64,000 nt of DNA from DASUBV01 sp963725175. GTDB lineage: Bacteria; Actinomycetota; Actinomycetes; Streptosporangiales; Streptosporangiaceae. The stretch's first letter is position 1, and every line of letters begins with the position of its first letter. Below, piece by piece: positions 8,545 to 16,663 of the stretch. Position numbers and translations under genes: made by a program. The DNA lies in NCBI GenBank assembly GCA_963725175.1, contig CAVRXH010000006.1:6634001-6698000 (forward strand). The letters run 5' to 3'. The notes beneath the pieces were generated by a model. The model was not told the origin of the DNA and ran no database searches. It saw only the letters and a program-made list of their open reading frames with translations.

Positions 8545-9872
8545 CTAGTACTCCAGCAGCACTTCGTAGTAATTGGCTTGCCTTCGCTGGTAGTGGCTGG
8601 TGCGGGCGCGGTGCTGGTGGCGCCGGCGCCAGCGGGACCAGGCCCATGTGGCGGTGCGGCGGGGGCGGGTGGTGATCAGGTGTGCCAGGAGACGGCGGGC
8701 CTCGCCGAGCGTGACCGGGATGAGGCCGCTGCCAGGGCTTTTGGGGCGGTCGCCGCCGTGACGGACAGGTAGGCGTGGGCGAGCATGGCGAGGGTGATGT
8801 GCCGGTACCAGGCGTCGTAGCGGCGGACCTGGTACTGGTCGAGGCCGGTCTCGTTCTTGGCGGCCTGGAAGCACTCCTCGATCGCCCACCGGGATCCGGC
8901 GACGCGGATGAGATCATCGTCGGTGGTTCCCGCGGGGGCGGCGCACAGGTAGTAGGCGAGCTCGTGCTCGTCCTTGCTGTTGCGGGTCAGCGAGCGGCGT
9001 ACTAGCAGGTGACGGGACCACCCCGGCGGGGTGCTGTCGTCAGGGTCGGGCAGGGAGGCGGCTGCCCAGCCGAACATGCGGGGGCCCTTGGCGCCCGTGC
9101 CGCAGCTGCGGCGCTTCCACGCCTGGTCCGGGGCGTGAGCTGCCAGGACATCAGCGCGGGAGGTCCCGGTGTCAGCGGGGACGGACTGGTTGCAGGCCAC
9201 GGCGACGACGTAGCCGATCCGGCGCTGCTCCAGCCAGGCGCGGAACTTCCCGTCCCTGCCGTAAGCCTCATCAGCGGTCACCCAGGAGGCGGGAACACCG
9301 CCGTCCAGGGCGCGGGCGAGCATCTTGCGGGCGAGGTCAGTCTTGGTGGCGAACTCGGTATCGTCGGGCACCGCCGCCTCGCGGCAGCGGTCCCGGTCGC
9401 CGGTCCACGACTTCGGCAGGTACAGCTCCCGGTCGATCAGGGCGCGGCCCTTGCTGGTGGCGTAGGCGCAGAACACGCCCAGCTGGCAGTTCTCAGTCCG
9501 CCCTGCCGTCCCCGAGTACTGCCGCTGCACTCCTGCCGACCTGGTGCCCTTCTTCAGGAACCCCGTCTCATCGACCACCAGCACGCCGTCAGCAGCGCCG
9601 AGGTGCCCGGCCACGTAGCCGCGCACGTCATCACGGACCGCATCAGCGTCCCAGGCCGCCGCGTTCAGCAGCCGCTGCATCCCGTCTGGCGTCCTGTCGC
9701 CGGCCGCCTCCGCCAGCGTCCACCCGTTCTTGCTGGCCAGCGGCGCTAACAACCCCCGCACGTACCCGCGCGCCCGCCGCCGCGGCTCCACCCGGCCAAA
9801 CCGGCCAGCCACCAGCGCGAACAAGTCATCCAGGCCCGCGATCCACGCAGCAAGATCATCATCAGTCAGCAT
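8545..9872 (-). pseudogene. IS701-family transposase, frameshifted near the C-terminus
   Basis: From ATG 9872 the frame encodes an IS701/DDE_5-type transposase: DGVLVVDETGFLKKGTRS (first Asp), WVTADEAYGRDGKF (second Asp) and GSRWAIEECFQAAKNETGLD (Glu region). At about 8727-8735, in a CCCCAAAAG run, the family sequence passes to the -1 frame (KSPGSGLIPVTLGEARRLLA, then RRRHQHRARTSHYQRR). In the present frame translation instead ends at 8676 with an unrelated tail. The shifted frame stops at a TAG made by the CTAG duplication. All catalytic residues precede the shift, so activity is not excluded; a sequencing indel is also possible. Confidence 0.8.
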
Positions 9873-9917
9873 AGACCGGCATACTACCGGCTACCATCAC
9901 GAAGTGCTGCTGGAGTA
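8549..9917 (-). mobile_element. IS701-family insertion sequence with CTAG target duplication
   Basis: The ends carry an inverted repeat TACTCCAGCAGCACTTCG (8549-8566) and its complement (9900-9917), and the element is flanked by CTAG on both sides (8545-8548, 9918-9921), the 4-bp duplication expected of IS701-family transposition. Length is 1369 bp. Its only gene, on the minus strand, is frameshifted near its 3' end. Confidence 0.85.
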
Positions 9918-10209
9918 CTAGAAGACGGCAGCCATGACCGGAATGGGTCAGTGCGGTGCGCGCCGATCGGAATCAGCGCGCAGGTCGTCGCACACTTGAC
10001 GTTTGCATTTGAGGCAAGACGCAGTTCAGCCAGCACGGAAGTGGGCTGCGCGTGTCGTACCGCGCCGGGCAGTGTGCCCGGTCACCCAGCGGCGTTGGCA
10101 CGGCTTGTGCCGCAGTCCGATGCCATCCCGCTGATTCATGGCATGGCCGGGTCGGCCAGAGGCCCTTAATCGGTCGCCTTTGTCGCATCAGCTATGTAGC
10201 TTTTGGCTT

Positions 10210-10866
10210 GTGACGTCATCATGCGGCAGGAGCCGCGCTTCCCGCCGTGACTATGCCCGGCGGCGCGCACGCCAGATCGCCTACGGCGGCTGGCAGTCGT
10301 GGGCCTCCGCCGCGCCGGTCCGCGCACACGTCCAGGAACTGCGCCGGCACGGCGTCAGCTTCCGCGCCATCGGCCACGCCGCGGGCGTCAGCCCGATGAC
10401 CGTGCACTGGCTCATGCACGGCGAGCTGGCGAGGAACCGCCCGGCACCCCAGCGGGTGCACGCCGGCTCGGCGCGGCGGCTGCTGGCGGTGACGCCAGCC
10501 GCCGCGTGCCGGGCCGCCGCCCGGCGGGACGCTGCCGGGACCCGGAACCGGCTGCGGGCGCTGACAGCCCTCGGCCACCCCGCCACCAGCCTCGCCGCCC
10601 GCGCCGGCACCGCGCCCTGCACGATCCGGGACCTGCTGAACGGCCGCACCGCGACAGTGAGCCCTGCACTGCACGCCGCCGTTCAGGCGCTCTACGACCA
10701 GCTCTGGGACACACCACCCGACACGCAGACCGGGGCGCAGCGCCGGGCCGCCGCCGCTTCCCGCGCCCGCGCCGCCGCCAGCGGCTGGCCAGCGCCCATG
10801 GGCCTGGACGACGACCGGATCGATGACCCGGCCTACCGGCCCCGGGCACACTGGCGGCCGACCTGA
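10210..10866 (+). CDS. HTH protein of a mobile-element family (paralogue of 11926-12561)
   Basis: The protein contains RRRARQIAYGGWQSW, then two helix-turn-helix-like segments (GVSFRAIGHAAGVSPMTVHWL and GHPATSLAARAGTAPCTIRDLL), and ends with AAASGWPAPMGLDDDRIDDP. The same SGWxPPMxWDDDxID ending occurs in 11926-12561 and in actinomycete phage and integrative-element proteins that I know only as HTH/hypothetical. The start is uncertain: GTG 10210 is used, and an upstream in-frame start at 10138 also exists. It probably binds DNA; its role is not known. It lies antisense to the tail of the metallo-beta-lactamase-fold frame. Confidence 0.6.
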   Translation: MTSSCGRSRASRRDYARRRARQIAYGGWQSWASAAPVRAHVQELRRHGVSFRAIGHAAGVSPMTVHWLMHGELARNRPAPQRVHAGSARRLLAVTPAAACRAAARRDAAGTRNRLRALTALGHPATSLAARAGTAPCTIRDLLNGRTATVSPALHAAVQALYDQLWDTPPDTQTGAQRRAAAASRARAAASGWPAPMGLDDDRIDDPAYRPRAHWRPT

Positions 10867-11688
10867 CGAGCCGAGCGGCACCCCGTTCGGCGGACGGCAG
10901 ATCCGCCAGTGATCCGAGCCATCAGAAGGCCCTACCGCCCTTGGGCCTGCTCCTGGTTCGACTGGTGGATAGGGAGCCAGGGGCGTATCCGGCCCCAGGC
11001 GCGGGTCGACCGGTTCCGCTCCCCGCCGCAGCGCGTCGATGTAGGCACGATCGGCGGCCAGGCGGGCCGCCACCTCGGCACCCTCGGCAACAGCGCCATG
11101 ACCGGGGACCAGGACATCGACGTGCCTGGCGGCCTCACTCAGCCGGTCGAGTGCCGTTTCATAGGCATCCACCTGGCCGGGGCGGCGAGAGTCGAGGAGC
11201 GGGATCAGGACGTCGGAGAGCATGTCGCCGGCGAGCAGGACGCCGCGGTCGGCGAGGAGGACCGCGGCGTGGCCGGCGGCGTGCGCCTGATGCTCGACGA
11301 TCTCGCCCGGCACGGGCCCGCCGTCCGCGGGCAGCGGGGTGACGAGCCCGAGTAGCTTCAGGGGGATGCCCGGCGCGCTCTCCGCCGCCATCCGCTGCCC
11401 GCGCTCCCGGCCTTCGCTGGCAGCGCGGGCGCCGGCGGAGGTGGCGTAGCGCGGCACGTCACCGAACCGCGGATGCCAGAGCAGGTGGTCCCAGTGCGGA
11501 TGAGTGGAGAACCCCGCGACCACCGGAATGCCGAGCCGGCCCAGGTCATCGGCAAGCTCGCTCAGATCGGAGCCATCGATCCCGGGATCGACCAGGATCA
11601 GGCCGCTCTCCCCGCGCACCGCGATGGCATTGCTCTGGACCCACTCGCTCTGCCGGACCCAGACACCCTCGGCGACCTGCTTCAGCAT
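10219..11688 (-). CDS. Metallo-beta-lactamase-fold hydrolase with read-through C-terminus
   Basis: From ATG 11688 (MLKQVAEGVWV, preceded by GGAGAGAG) the product is an MBL-fold enzyme: ILVDPGIDGSDLSELADDL, the metal motif THPHWDHLLWHP (HxHxDH), HAAGHAAVLLADRGVLLAGDML (third His and bridging Asp) and VLVPGHGAV (last His). Homology-like sequence ends near DPRLGPDTPLAPYP at about 10975. The remaining roughly 250 codons to the stop at 10219 are antisense to the HTH gene and look like non-coding translation. The native stop has therefore probably been lost by a frameshift or deletion near 10900-10970. The substrate is unknown. Confidence 0.65.
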   Translation of the reverse strand: MLKQVAEGVWVRQSEWVQSNAIAVRGESGLILVDPGIDGSDLSELADDLGRLGIPVVAGFSTHPHWDHLLWHPRFGDVPRYATSAGARAASEGRERGQRMAAESAPGIPLKLLGLVTPLPADGGPVPGEIVEHQAHAAGHAAVLLADRGVLLAGDMLSDVLIPLLDSRRPGQVDAYETALDRLSEAARHVDVLVPGHGAVAEGAEVAARLAADRAYIDALRRGAEPVDPRLGPDTPLAPYPPVEPGAGPRAVGPSDGSDHWRICRPPNGVPLGSSGRPPVCPGPVGRVIDPVVVQAHGRWPAAGGGAGAGSGGGPALRPGLRVGWCVPELVVERLNGGVQCRAHCRGAAVQQVPDRAGRGAGAGGEAGGGVAEGCQRPQPVPGPGSVPPGGGPARGGWRHRQQPPRRAGVHPLGCRAVPRQLAVHEPVHGHRADARGVADGAEADAVPAQFLDVCADRRGGGPRLPAAVGDLACAPPGIVTAGSAAPAA

Positions 11689-11925
11689 GTCTTCACTCTG
11701 CCAGCTCTCTCCGCCCGGGCGTCGGAGGAGAGGCCGCTCCCACTCGTTGCGCGTCATCGACGTAGCCGCTGCCGGTCGCGGGCCATCGACGCGGCGTCTC
11801 TGGGCGTGGCACCCAGCGGCCTTCCCTTCCGGGGGCATCCGCCTGAGCGGGAAACTCAGTTGATACTGTGACATCACCTAAGTAGCTTGATAGATGCGTT
11901 ATAGCGTTCATGCGAGGAGCTGCGG

Positions 11926-12561
11926 ATGTCAGCGCCTGGGCTGGGGTCGGATGGGGATCAGGCCCGCGGCCGGGGTCAGCCAGCGAGTAGCGCATCTGAG
12001 CTGTCCCCTTCGCCGACGGGGACGAGGCGTCGCCTGCGGGCTCTGGCGGCCCGGGCCTGGTCGCCTGAGGCCATCGCGCGTGAGGCGGGTATCCCGGTGT
12101 CGGTGATCCGGCGTGAGCTGGACGGCCGTGATGACCTGCTGCCTGGTTTCGATTCCCTGGTCGCGGCGGTCTATGACCGGTTGTGGGATCGCGATCCGCC
12201 ATCAGGCACCCGGTCAGAACGGGAGGCCGCGCAGGCGGCAGCCGAACGGGCGGTTCGCAGCGGATGGGCGCCGCCCATGGCCTGGGATGACGACCTGATT
12301 GACCTGCCCGGTGCGCATCCGGCTGAGGGCTGCCGGCCCCGGCGGAAGCTGTACATGAGGGCTGTCGACATCGTCGAGGACGCCGAGTTCGTGCGCGAGC
12401 ACGGCGGTTACCGGCAGGCGGGCATCGGCGAGGTTGCGATGCGGCTGGGCATCCGCCCTGACCGGCTGGATCAGTCCTACCGCCGGGCACGCCGGCACGC
12501 CGCCCGCGACGCCGCCAAGCACGCTGGGACCGACATCGAGCCGGAAGCCGAAGCCGGATGA
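11926..12561 (+). CDS. HTH protein of a mobile-element family (paralogue of 10210-10866)
   Basis: The 211-residue protein starts at ATG 11926 after GAGGAG. It has an HTH (RAWSPEAIAREAGIPVSVIRREL), a linker VAAVYDRLWDRDPPSG and the shared SGWAPPMAWDDDLIDLPGA segment. A second HTH-like part follows (YRQAGIGEVAMRLGIRPDRLDQSYRRARRH), similar to sigma-70 region 4-like domains. It belongs to the same family as 10210-10866 but keeps an extra C-terminal domain. It is likely a DNA-binding regulator of an integrative element; no target is visible. Confidence 0.65.
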   Translation: MSAPGLGSDGDQARGRGQPASSASELSPSPTGTRRRLRALAARAWSPEAIAREAGIPVSVIRRELDGRDDLLPGFDSLVAAVYDRLWDRDPPSGTRSEREAAQAAAERAVRSGWAPPMAWDDDLIDLPGAHPAEGCRPRRKLYMRAVDIVEDAEFVREHGGYRQAGIGEVAMRLGIRPDRLDQSYRRARRHAARDAAKHAGTDIEPEAEAG

Positions 12562-12694
12562 CGGCAAGCCGGTTCCGCCCGGCTGTGACGGCAGGCACCG
12601 GCGAAGGAGGTTATCCACAACCCCGGCGGCTGCGCGGTCGCCCGGCGCGTGGCCGGTGCAGGAGGCTCACCGGAACCAGGAGATAGGAGGCGGC

Positions 12695-13123
12695 ATGGAT
12701 TCAGTGCGAGCGGCCAGCCGGGCGCTGGCGGAGGCGAGGACAGTGCCGGGCCTGCTGAGCGCGGCCAGGGACGCGTTCGAGGCCGTGATCTTCCTGAGCG
12801 GGGAGCATGCCGAGTCCGACGACGGTCTCGTCGCTGCGCTTGCTGGCGTGATGGCTGCCGCTGCGGACGGTCGCGATGCGATCGCTATGGCCCCGTCCCT
12901 GCCGACACAGCCGGTCGGCGGCGGGGGAGGACCTGCCGCCGGCTCGGGGGACGACGGCGCCTGCGAAATCGCGGCGGCTCTTGGCGGACTCAGCGGGCTG
13001 CTGGCCGCGCGGCTGGAGCTGGGGTCAGCTGCGGCCGGGGATCCTGGGGACCGGGGGGCTTGCCGCAGGGCGGCCGGCTACGCCCGGGAAGCCCGGGGGC
13101 TGCTCGGCGGGACGCGGCCTTGA
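12695..13123 (+). CDS. Hypothetical helical protein of integrative-element type
   Basis: The ATG at 12695 is preceded by a strong AGGAGG. The 142-residue product is Ala-rich and mostly helical (SVRAASRALAEARTVPGLL, ARDAFEAVIFLSGEHAESDD) with a Gly-rich middle and a second helical part (AAALGGLSGLLAARLELG). No motif is recognised. It is followed within 10 bp by a decayed gene that probably belonged to the same operon. Confidence 0.5.
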   Translation: MDSVRAASRALAEARTVPGLLSAARDAFEAVIFLSGEHAESDDGLVAALAGVMAAAADGRDAIAMAPSLPTQPVGGGGGPAAGSGDDGACEIAAALGGLSGLLAARLELGSAAAGDPGDRGACRRAAGYAREARGLLGGTRP

Positions 13124-13131
13124 CCGGCCGC

Positions 13132-14926
13132 GTGGTCCTGGGTGATTTCCTGGCGCGTGCACGCCGGGAAGCTCCGGCTGGCCGCGGCGTCGCGCGGGAC
13201 GGCGGCGCCGGGACGGGATGCCGAGGAGATCACCCGGAGCCTGGCCCGGCTGATCAGCGTGCTGGGCAGGTACGCCGGGGACCTGACCGCTTCCTGCATG
13301 ACCACGCACGCCCGGTCCCTGGCCGAGCTGAGCGGCCAGGGACCGCGCCGCGATACAAGTTCGCGATGCGCTGGCGAGCGCTTCTGAGTCGATCGGCGCC
13401 CGCCCTGCCTGTGAGCCTCACGGCCCGCCACCTCGACGCCGCGTCCGCCGCGCTGACGGCCGGCCGCGACCTGCTGCATACCCATTTCCAGTCCGGCCAG
13501 CCCGTCCAGGGTGCCCGGTACGGGCGGTCGGCCTGGGCCATCGTGATCACCTCGCCTCCGGTGTCCCGCGCTGCTGGCCGAGATCGCCGGCCTGTCGCGC
13601 CTGGCGGCGGCAGCCGGTCACAGCGCGATGCCAGAGGACAGGCCCTGGCCGGCCACGGCGTTAGCCAGGCGCCTGAGCGTGGCCTGCCACGGGCTGTCCG
13701 CCGCCGCGCACGCCGGGCAGCACGGACCCGTGCCCCGCAGCGACCGGGACCTCCTGCACGCGGTACCCGGCGCGGGCCTGCCGCCCCGCCGCGCCCCCCA
13801 GGCCGGGGAGACGACGGCCGGGCTGTGCGCGGGGATCATCGCCGCCAGCGAGCGGGTCAGCCACCTGGCCTGGGCCCAGGCCAGGGTTGCCCCGTGGTCA
13901 CCGGGGATGTCGGTTACCTCCTGGCGGCGGATCGCCAGCGCCGGGACCGCCGCCAGCCACCACTGCCACCTGCTCCTCACCGCCCTCGCCGAACGCGCAC
14001 GCGACCTCCGCCCGGCCGCCGCCCCCCGCCTGGAGCAGGCAGCCGGCCAGGCCCGGCTGGCACGCTCGGCCTGGCTGCAAGCCGGCCGGGCGCTCGGCGA
14101 CGTGACCACCGACATCCGGTGGCAGACCTCCCGGGCCGCCGCCGAGGCCGCTGACCTCGCCCTGTGGTCCGGCCGGCTCGCGTTCGCCAGCCCCGCCTGG
14201 CGGCCAGCCAGCGGACCGCGCCACCCCGCCCGACTGCCGGAAGACCTCGCGGCCACGGCCGCGGACCTGCCCGATGTCGTCGCCGCCGTCCACTACGCCA
14301 CCGAGGCGCTGGAACGGCTCGCCGCCTCCGCCGACACCCAGGTCCGCGGCGCCGGCCGGGCCGGCCGCATCCTCATGCCCGCCCGGTCCTTCCCCGACGG
14401 CCCCGACCCGCTGGGCCAGTTCGCGGCCGTCCCGAAAAACCACCTGGCGCGGCTATGCCTGACCTGCCAGGACGCCGCCAGCGCCAGCAGCGGCGCGGCC
14501 ACCTCGGCGGGAGCGGCCGCTGTTGCTGTGCGCGCCCGCAGCCGGGTTCTCGTCACCGCCAGGACCATCCACCAGCCCGCCGCGCCAGCGCGCCGAAGGC
14601 ACAGCACCCCGGCTGCGGGCCCGCCGCAGGAACCCGCGGGAACGGGAACAGGCTCGCCGGGCCCGGTCGAGACCAGGCTCCAGGAAATCGGCGTCACCAG
14701 CCCCCGCCAGCTCTGGCACGCAGCAGGCATCGACCAGCTAGCCCAGCAGGCCATCACCGACGCCATCGCCGGCCGGACACCACCCTGGTCAGCCACAGCA
14801 CCACCAGCGACCCGACGTCAGGCCAAGCAGCCGAGAAGGCGCGTGGGTGAAAACGGCCGCAGGCGGGCACCCGAGCTGTCCGTGCCACCATGTGCGGCCG
14901 GACCTGAGCCGGAGGCCGAGCACTGA
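13132..14926 (+). pseudogene. Large mobile-element protein gene broken by several frameshifts
   Basis: Protein-like sequence moves between two frames: VVLGDFLARARREA (from 13132), then AEEITRSLARLISVLGRYAGDL in a second frame until a stop at 13388, then LTARHLDAASAALTAGRDLLHTH in the first frame (about 13400-13560), and from about 13565 the second frame continues without a break through LLAEIAGLSRLAAAAG to 14926. The last part (about 430 residues) is helical, with a basic Pro/Arg-rich tail. At least three indels are needed to restore one protein of about 590 residues. Such helical proteins accompany HTH and DUF2637 genes in actinomycete integrative elements; the function is unknown. Confidence 0.55.
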
Positions 14927-15422
14927 GATCAGATGCGAGTCGCCCACCACCGGCAACGACTGCGGACACACGCGGCACGTCCGCCACCTGAGGTCCCCGC
15001 ATGCGCTCGCGGAGCATGTCAGGCCGCCCTTGAGAACGGCCTTGCTCATGTCGAGGAAGGCGGTGGATGACTTCCTGTGCGCCACGGCGGTGACGGCAGC
15101 GATGTCTTGGGCGAGGCGACTATGCCCGCAGAAGTTCGGGGCTGGCCTGGCAGAGTTGATCCTCCAGCCAGCCGGACATTTCGAAACTGGGACCAGCGGT
15201 CATCGCGTGGTGCCTTCTCAACGAGTTCTTTGGTCGGACCTCACTGAGAATCACCCGATGATTGTCTCACGTCACGACGCCATGCCTACCAGCGGAAACC
15301 GGGCTGCCACTTCCGCAGACGCAACCGGGCATGTCGGTCAGGAGGCGGACGCGAGGGGCCAGTTGCTTGCAGCGTGCCGGAGGCAGCCCTATGTCAGCTT
15401 GCAGGCGGGCGAATCTCCTTCT
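14927..15422. other. Gap without a recognisable gene
   Basis: Frames here, including one from 14847 to 15434, lack recognisable motifs and largely continue the sequence around the broken gene's 3' end. I see no RNA gene, repeat or promoter worth calling. Confidence 0.4.
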
Positions 15423-15906
15423 TTAGTGTCGTAAGCGGCGCCCGACCACGCTCCAGCCGAAATTGGCGTCGATCAAGTTGCGAATCGCAGTCTCAGCTTC
15501 GACGTGCGTGTTCCGGGCGCGATCCATCCACTCGGAATTGTCCCGGTTCTGCTGCATGTCCCGCACCGCCCAGCTTGACGCATGGAAGGCATTGGCGACC
15601 GCTACCTCTGCCGGTCTGAGCAAGCTTCCGGACGTGCCGTCGCGGGTGCCCGGCGCTGACTACGAGCAGTCGCTCGCGCGCTACGTCAAGCTGTCGTTGT
15701 AGTTCCGCCCACTTTGCGCCCTCGGCTATCGCGTCGGGGTTGAGATTTATCGTCACCCTCTCGGGATTCAGGCGGTCGAGAAGCAGGACCGCCGGGCCGA
15801 AAACCTCCGCATCGGCCGACTGACGCGCCCGGTGCAGCCCGAGGTAGACCAGGGCCGCCGGGATCCCCGCGCCGATCAGACCGCCGACTAGAGCGTTCCA
15901 GTCCAT
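15423..15906 (-). pseudogene. Small single-pass membrane protein, frameshifted
   Basis: ATG 15906 opens a frame with one N-terminal membrane helix (ALVGGLIGAGIPAALVYLGLH), then VFGPAVLLLDRLNPERV and a helical region ending RERLLVVSAG. Just after, near 15650-15660 in a CCGGGCACCC run, the continuation lies in the next frame: GTRDGTSGSLLRPAEVAVAN, then DNSEWMDRARNTHVEAETAI to the stop at 15423. Together they form one protein of about 160 residues with a cytosolic helical domain. A single-base loss, or a sequence error, splits it. The function is unknown. Confidence 0.55.
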
Positions 15907-16183
15907 CTCAGCTGGCTCCCCTCATCGCGTTTAGAGCGGACGTTCGCCGCCATCGCCGCATCCTTCCGCGCCTTGGCGGTCGCCGTCGCTGTCACTGACA
16001 TCCTTGCGGGTCGCCGTCACCGGCACGTCGGACTACAGCAGCTATCGGTTAACGGGTCGGCCTTGACCACGATCTTGACTTGCTGAACGCCGTCACCGTG
16101 AGTGAGTTGTTAAGCACCAGGAACGCCTCGGCCTTCTCCTCGGCGCTCAATGTCCTGGTACACCCAGCACTTGCAGTCGGTGC

Positions 16184-16490
16184 GGGACTGTAAGACGTTC
16201 GGCTCTGTCGCACGTCCGGTGGTGACGGATCGTGAAACTCGGCTGCTGTCAGTTGCGGCGATTCGTGCTGGCGCTCTGACATGGATGTGTTCACGAGTTG
16301 ACAGCGCTGCAGCCGCGATGCCATCCCCGGCCCGCTGCAGCGGCCGGTGCGCGTCCCGTATCATCATCCATAGGTCCGGCAGCCTCCGGCGCACGGACCT
16401 GCGGCTGTGTCATCGGCGGCTTTGCCCATCGCCGCCATCACATTTAGTTACCACCGGAAGTGAGACAGAGCCGAACGTTTGACAGACCCC
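16184..16490. mobile_element. MITE-like element with about 40-bp terminal inverted repeats
   Basis: The left end (16184-16226) and right end (16447-16490) are inverted copies sharing ACGTTCGGCTCTGTC and TCCGGTGGT blocks and starting GGGACTGT and GGGTCTGT respectively. The 307-bp element has no transposase gene. A related 27-bp sequence occurs at 40028-40054. It looks like a non-autonomous derivative of an IS whose parent is not in the window. Confidence 0.6.
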
Positions 16491-16663
16491 CGGCCGGTCG
16501 AGATGTACTCCATCAAATAGGGTGTCGAGTTGATAATCCCTACCAGCGGACAGGCTGGCAGGCAGGTCCCGCATTCATTGGCCGACTCGGCGTTGGCAGG
16601 TTAGCCGGGAAGGTCCACCACGTGTTACCGCATCAGTGCTAGAGGTTGGTGGATACTTGCGCC

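Noticed and set aside
9009..9749. 246-codon plus-strand frame opposite the IS701 transposase
   Set aside because: It is a shadow of the transposase gene; no domain is recognisable.
14847..15434. 195-codon plus-strand frame
   Set aside because: It overlaps the end of the decayed gene in another frame and shows no motif or ribosome site; composition fits chance.
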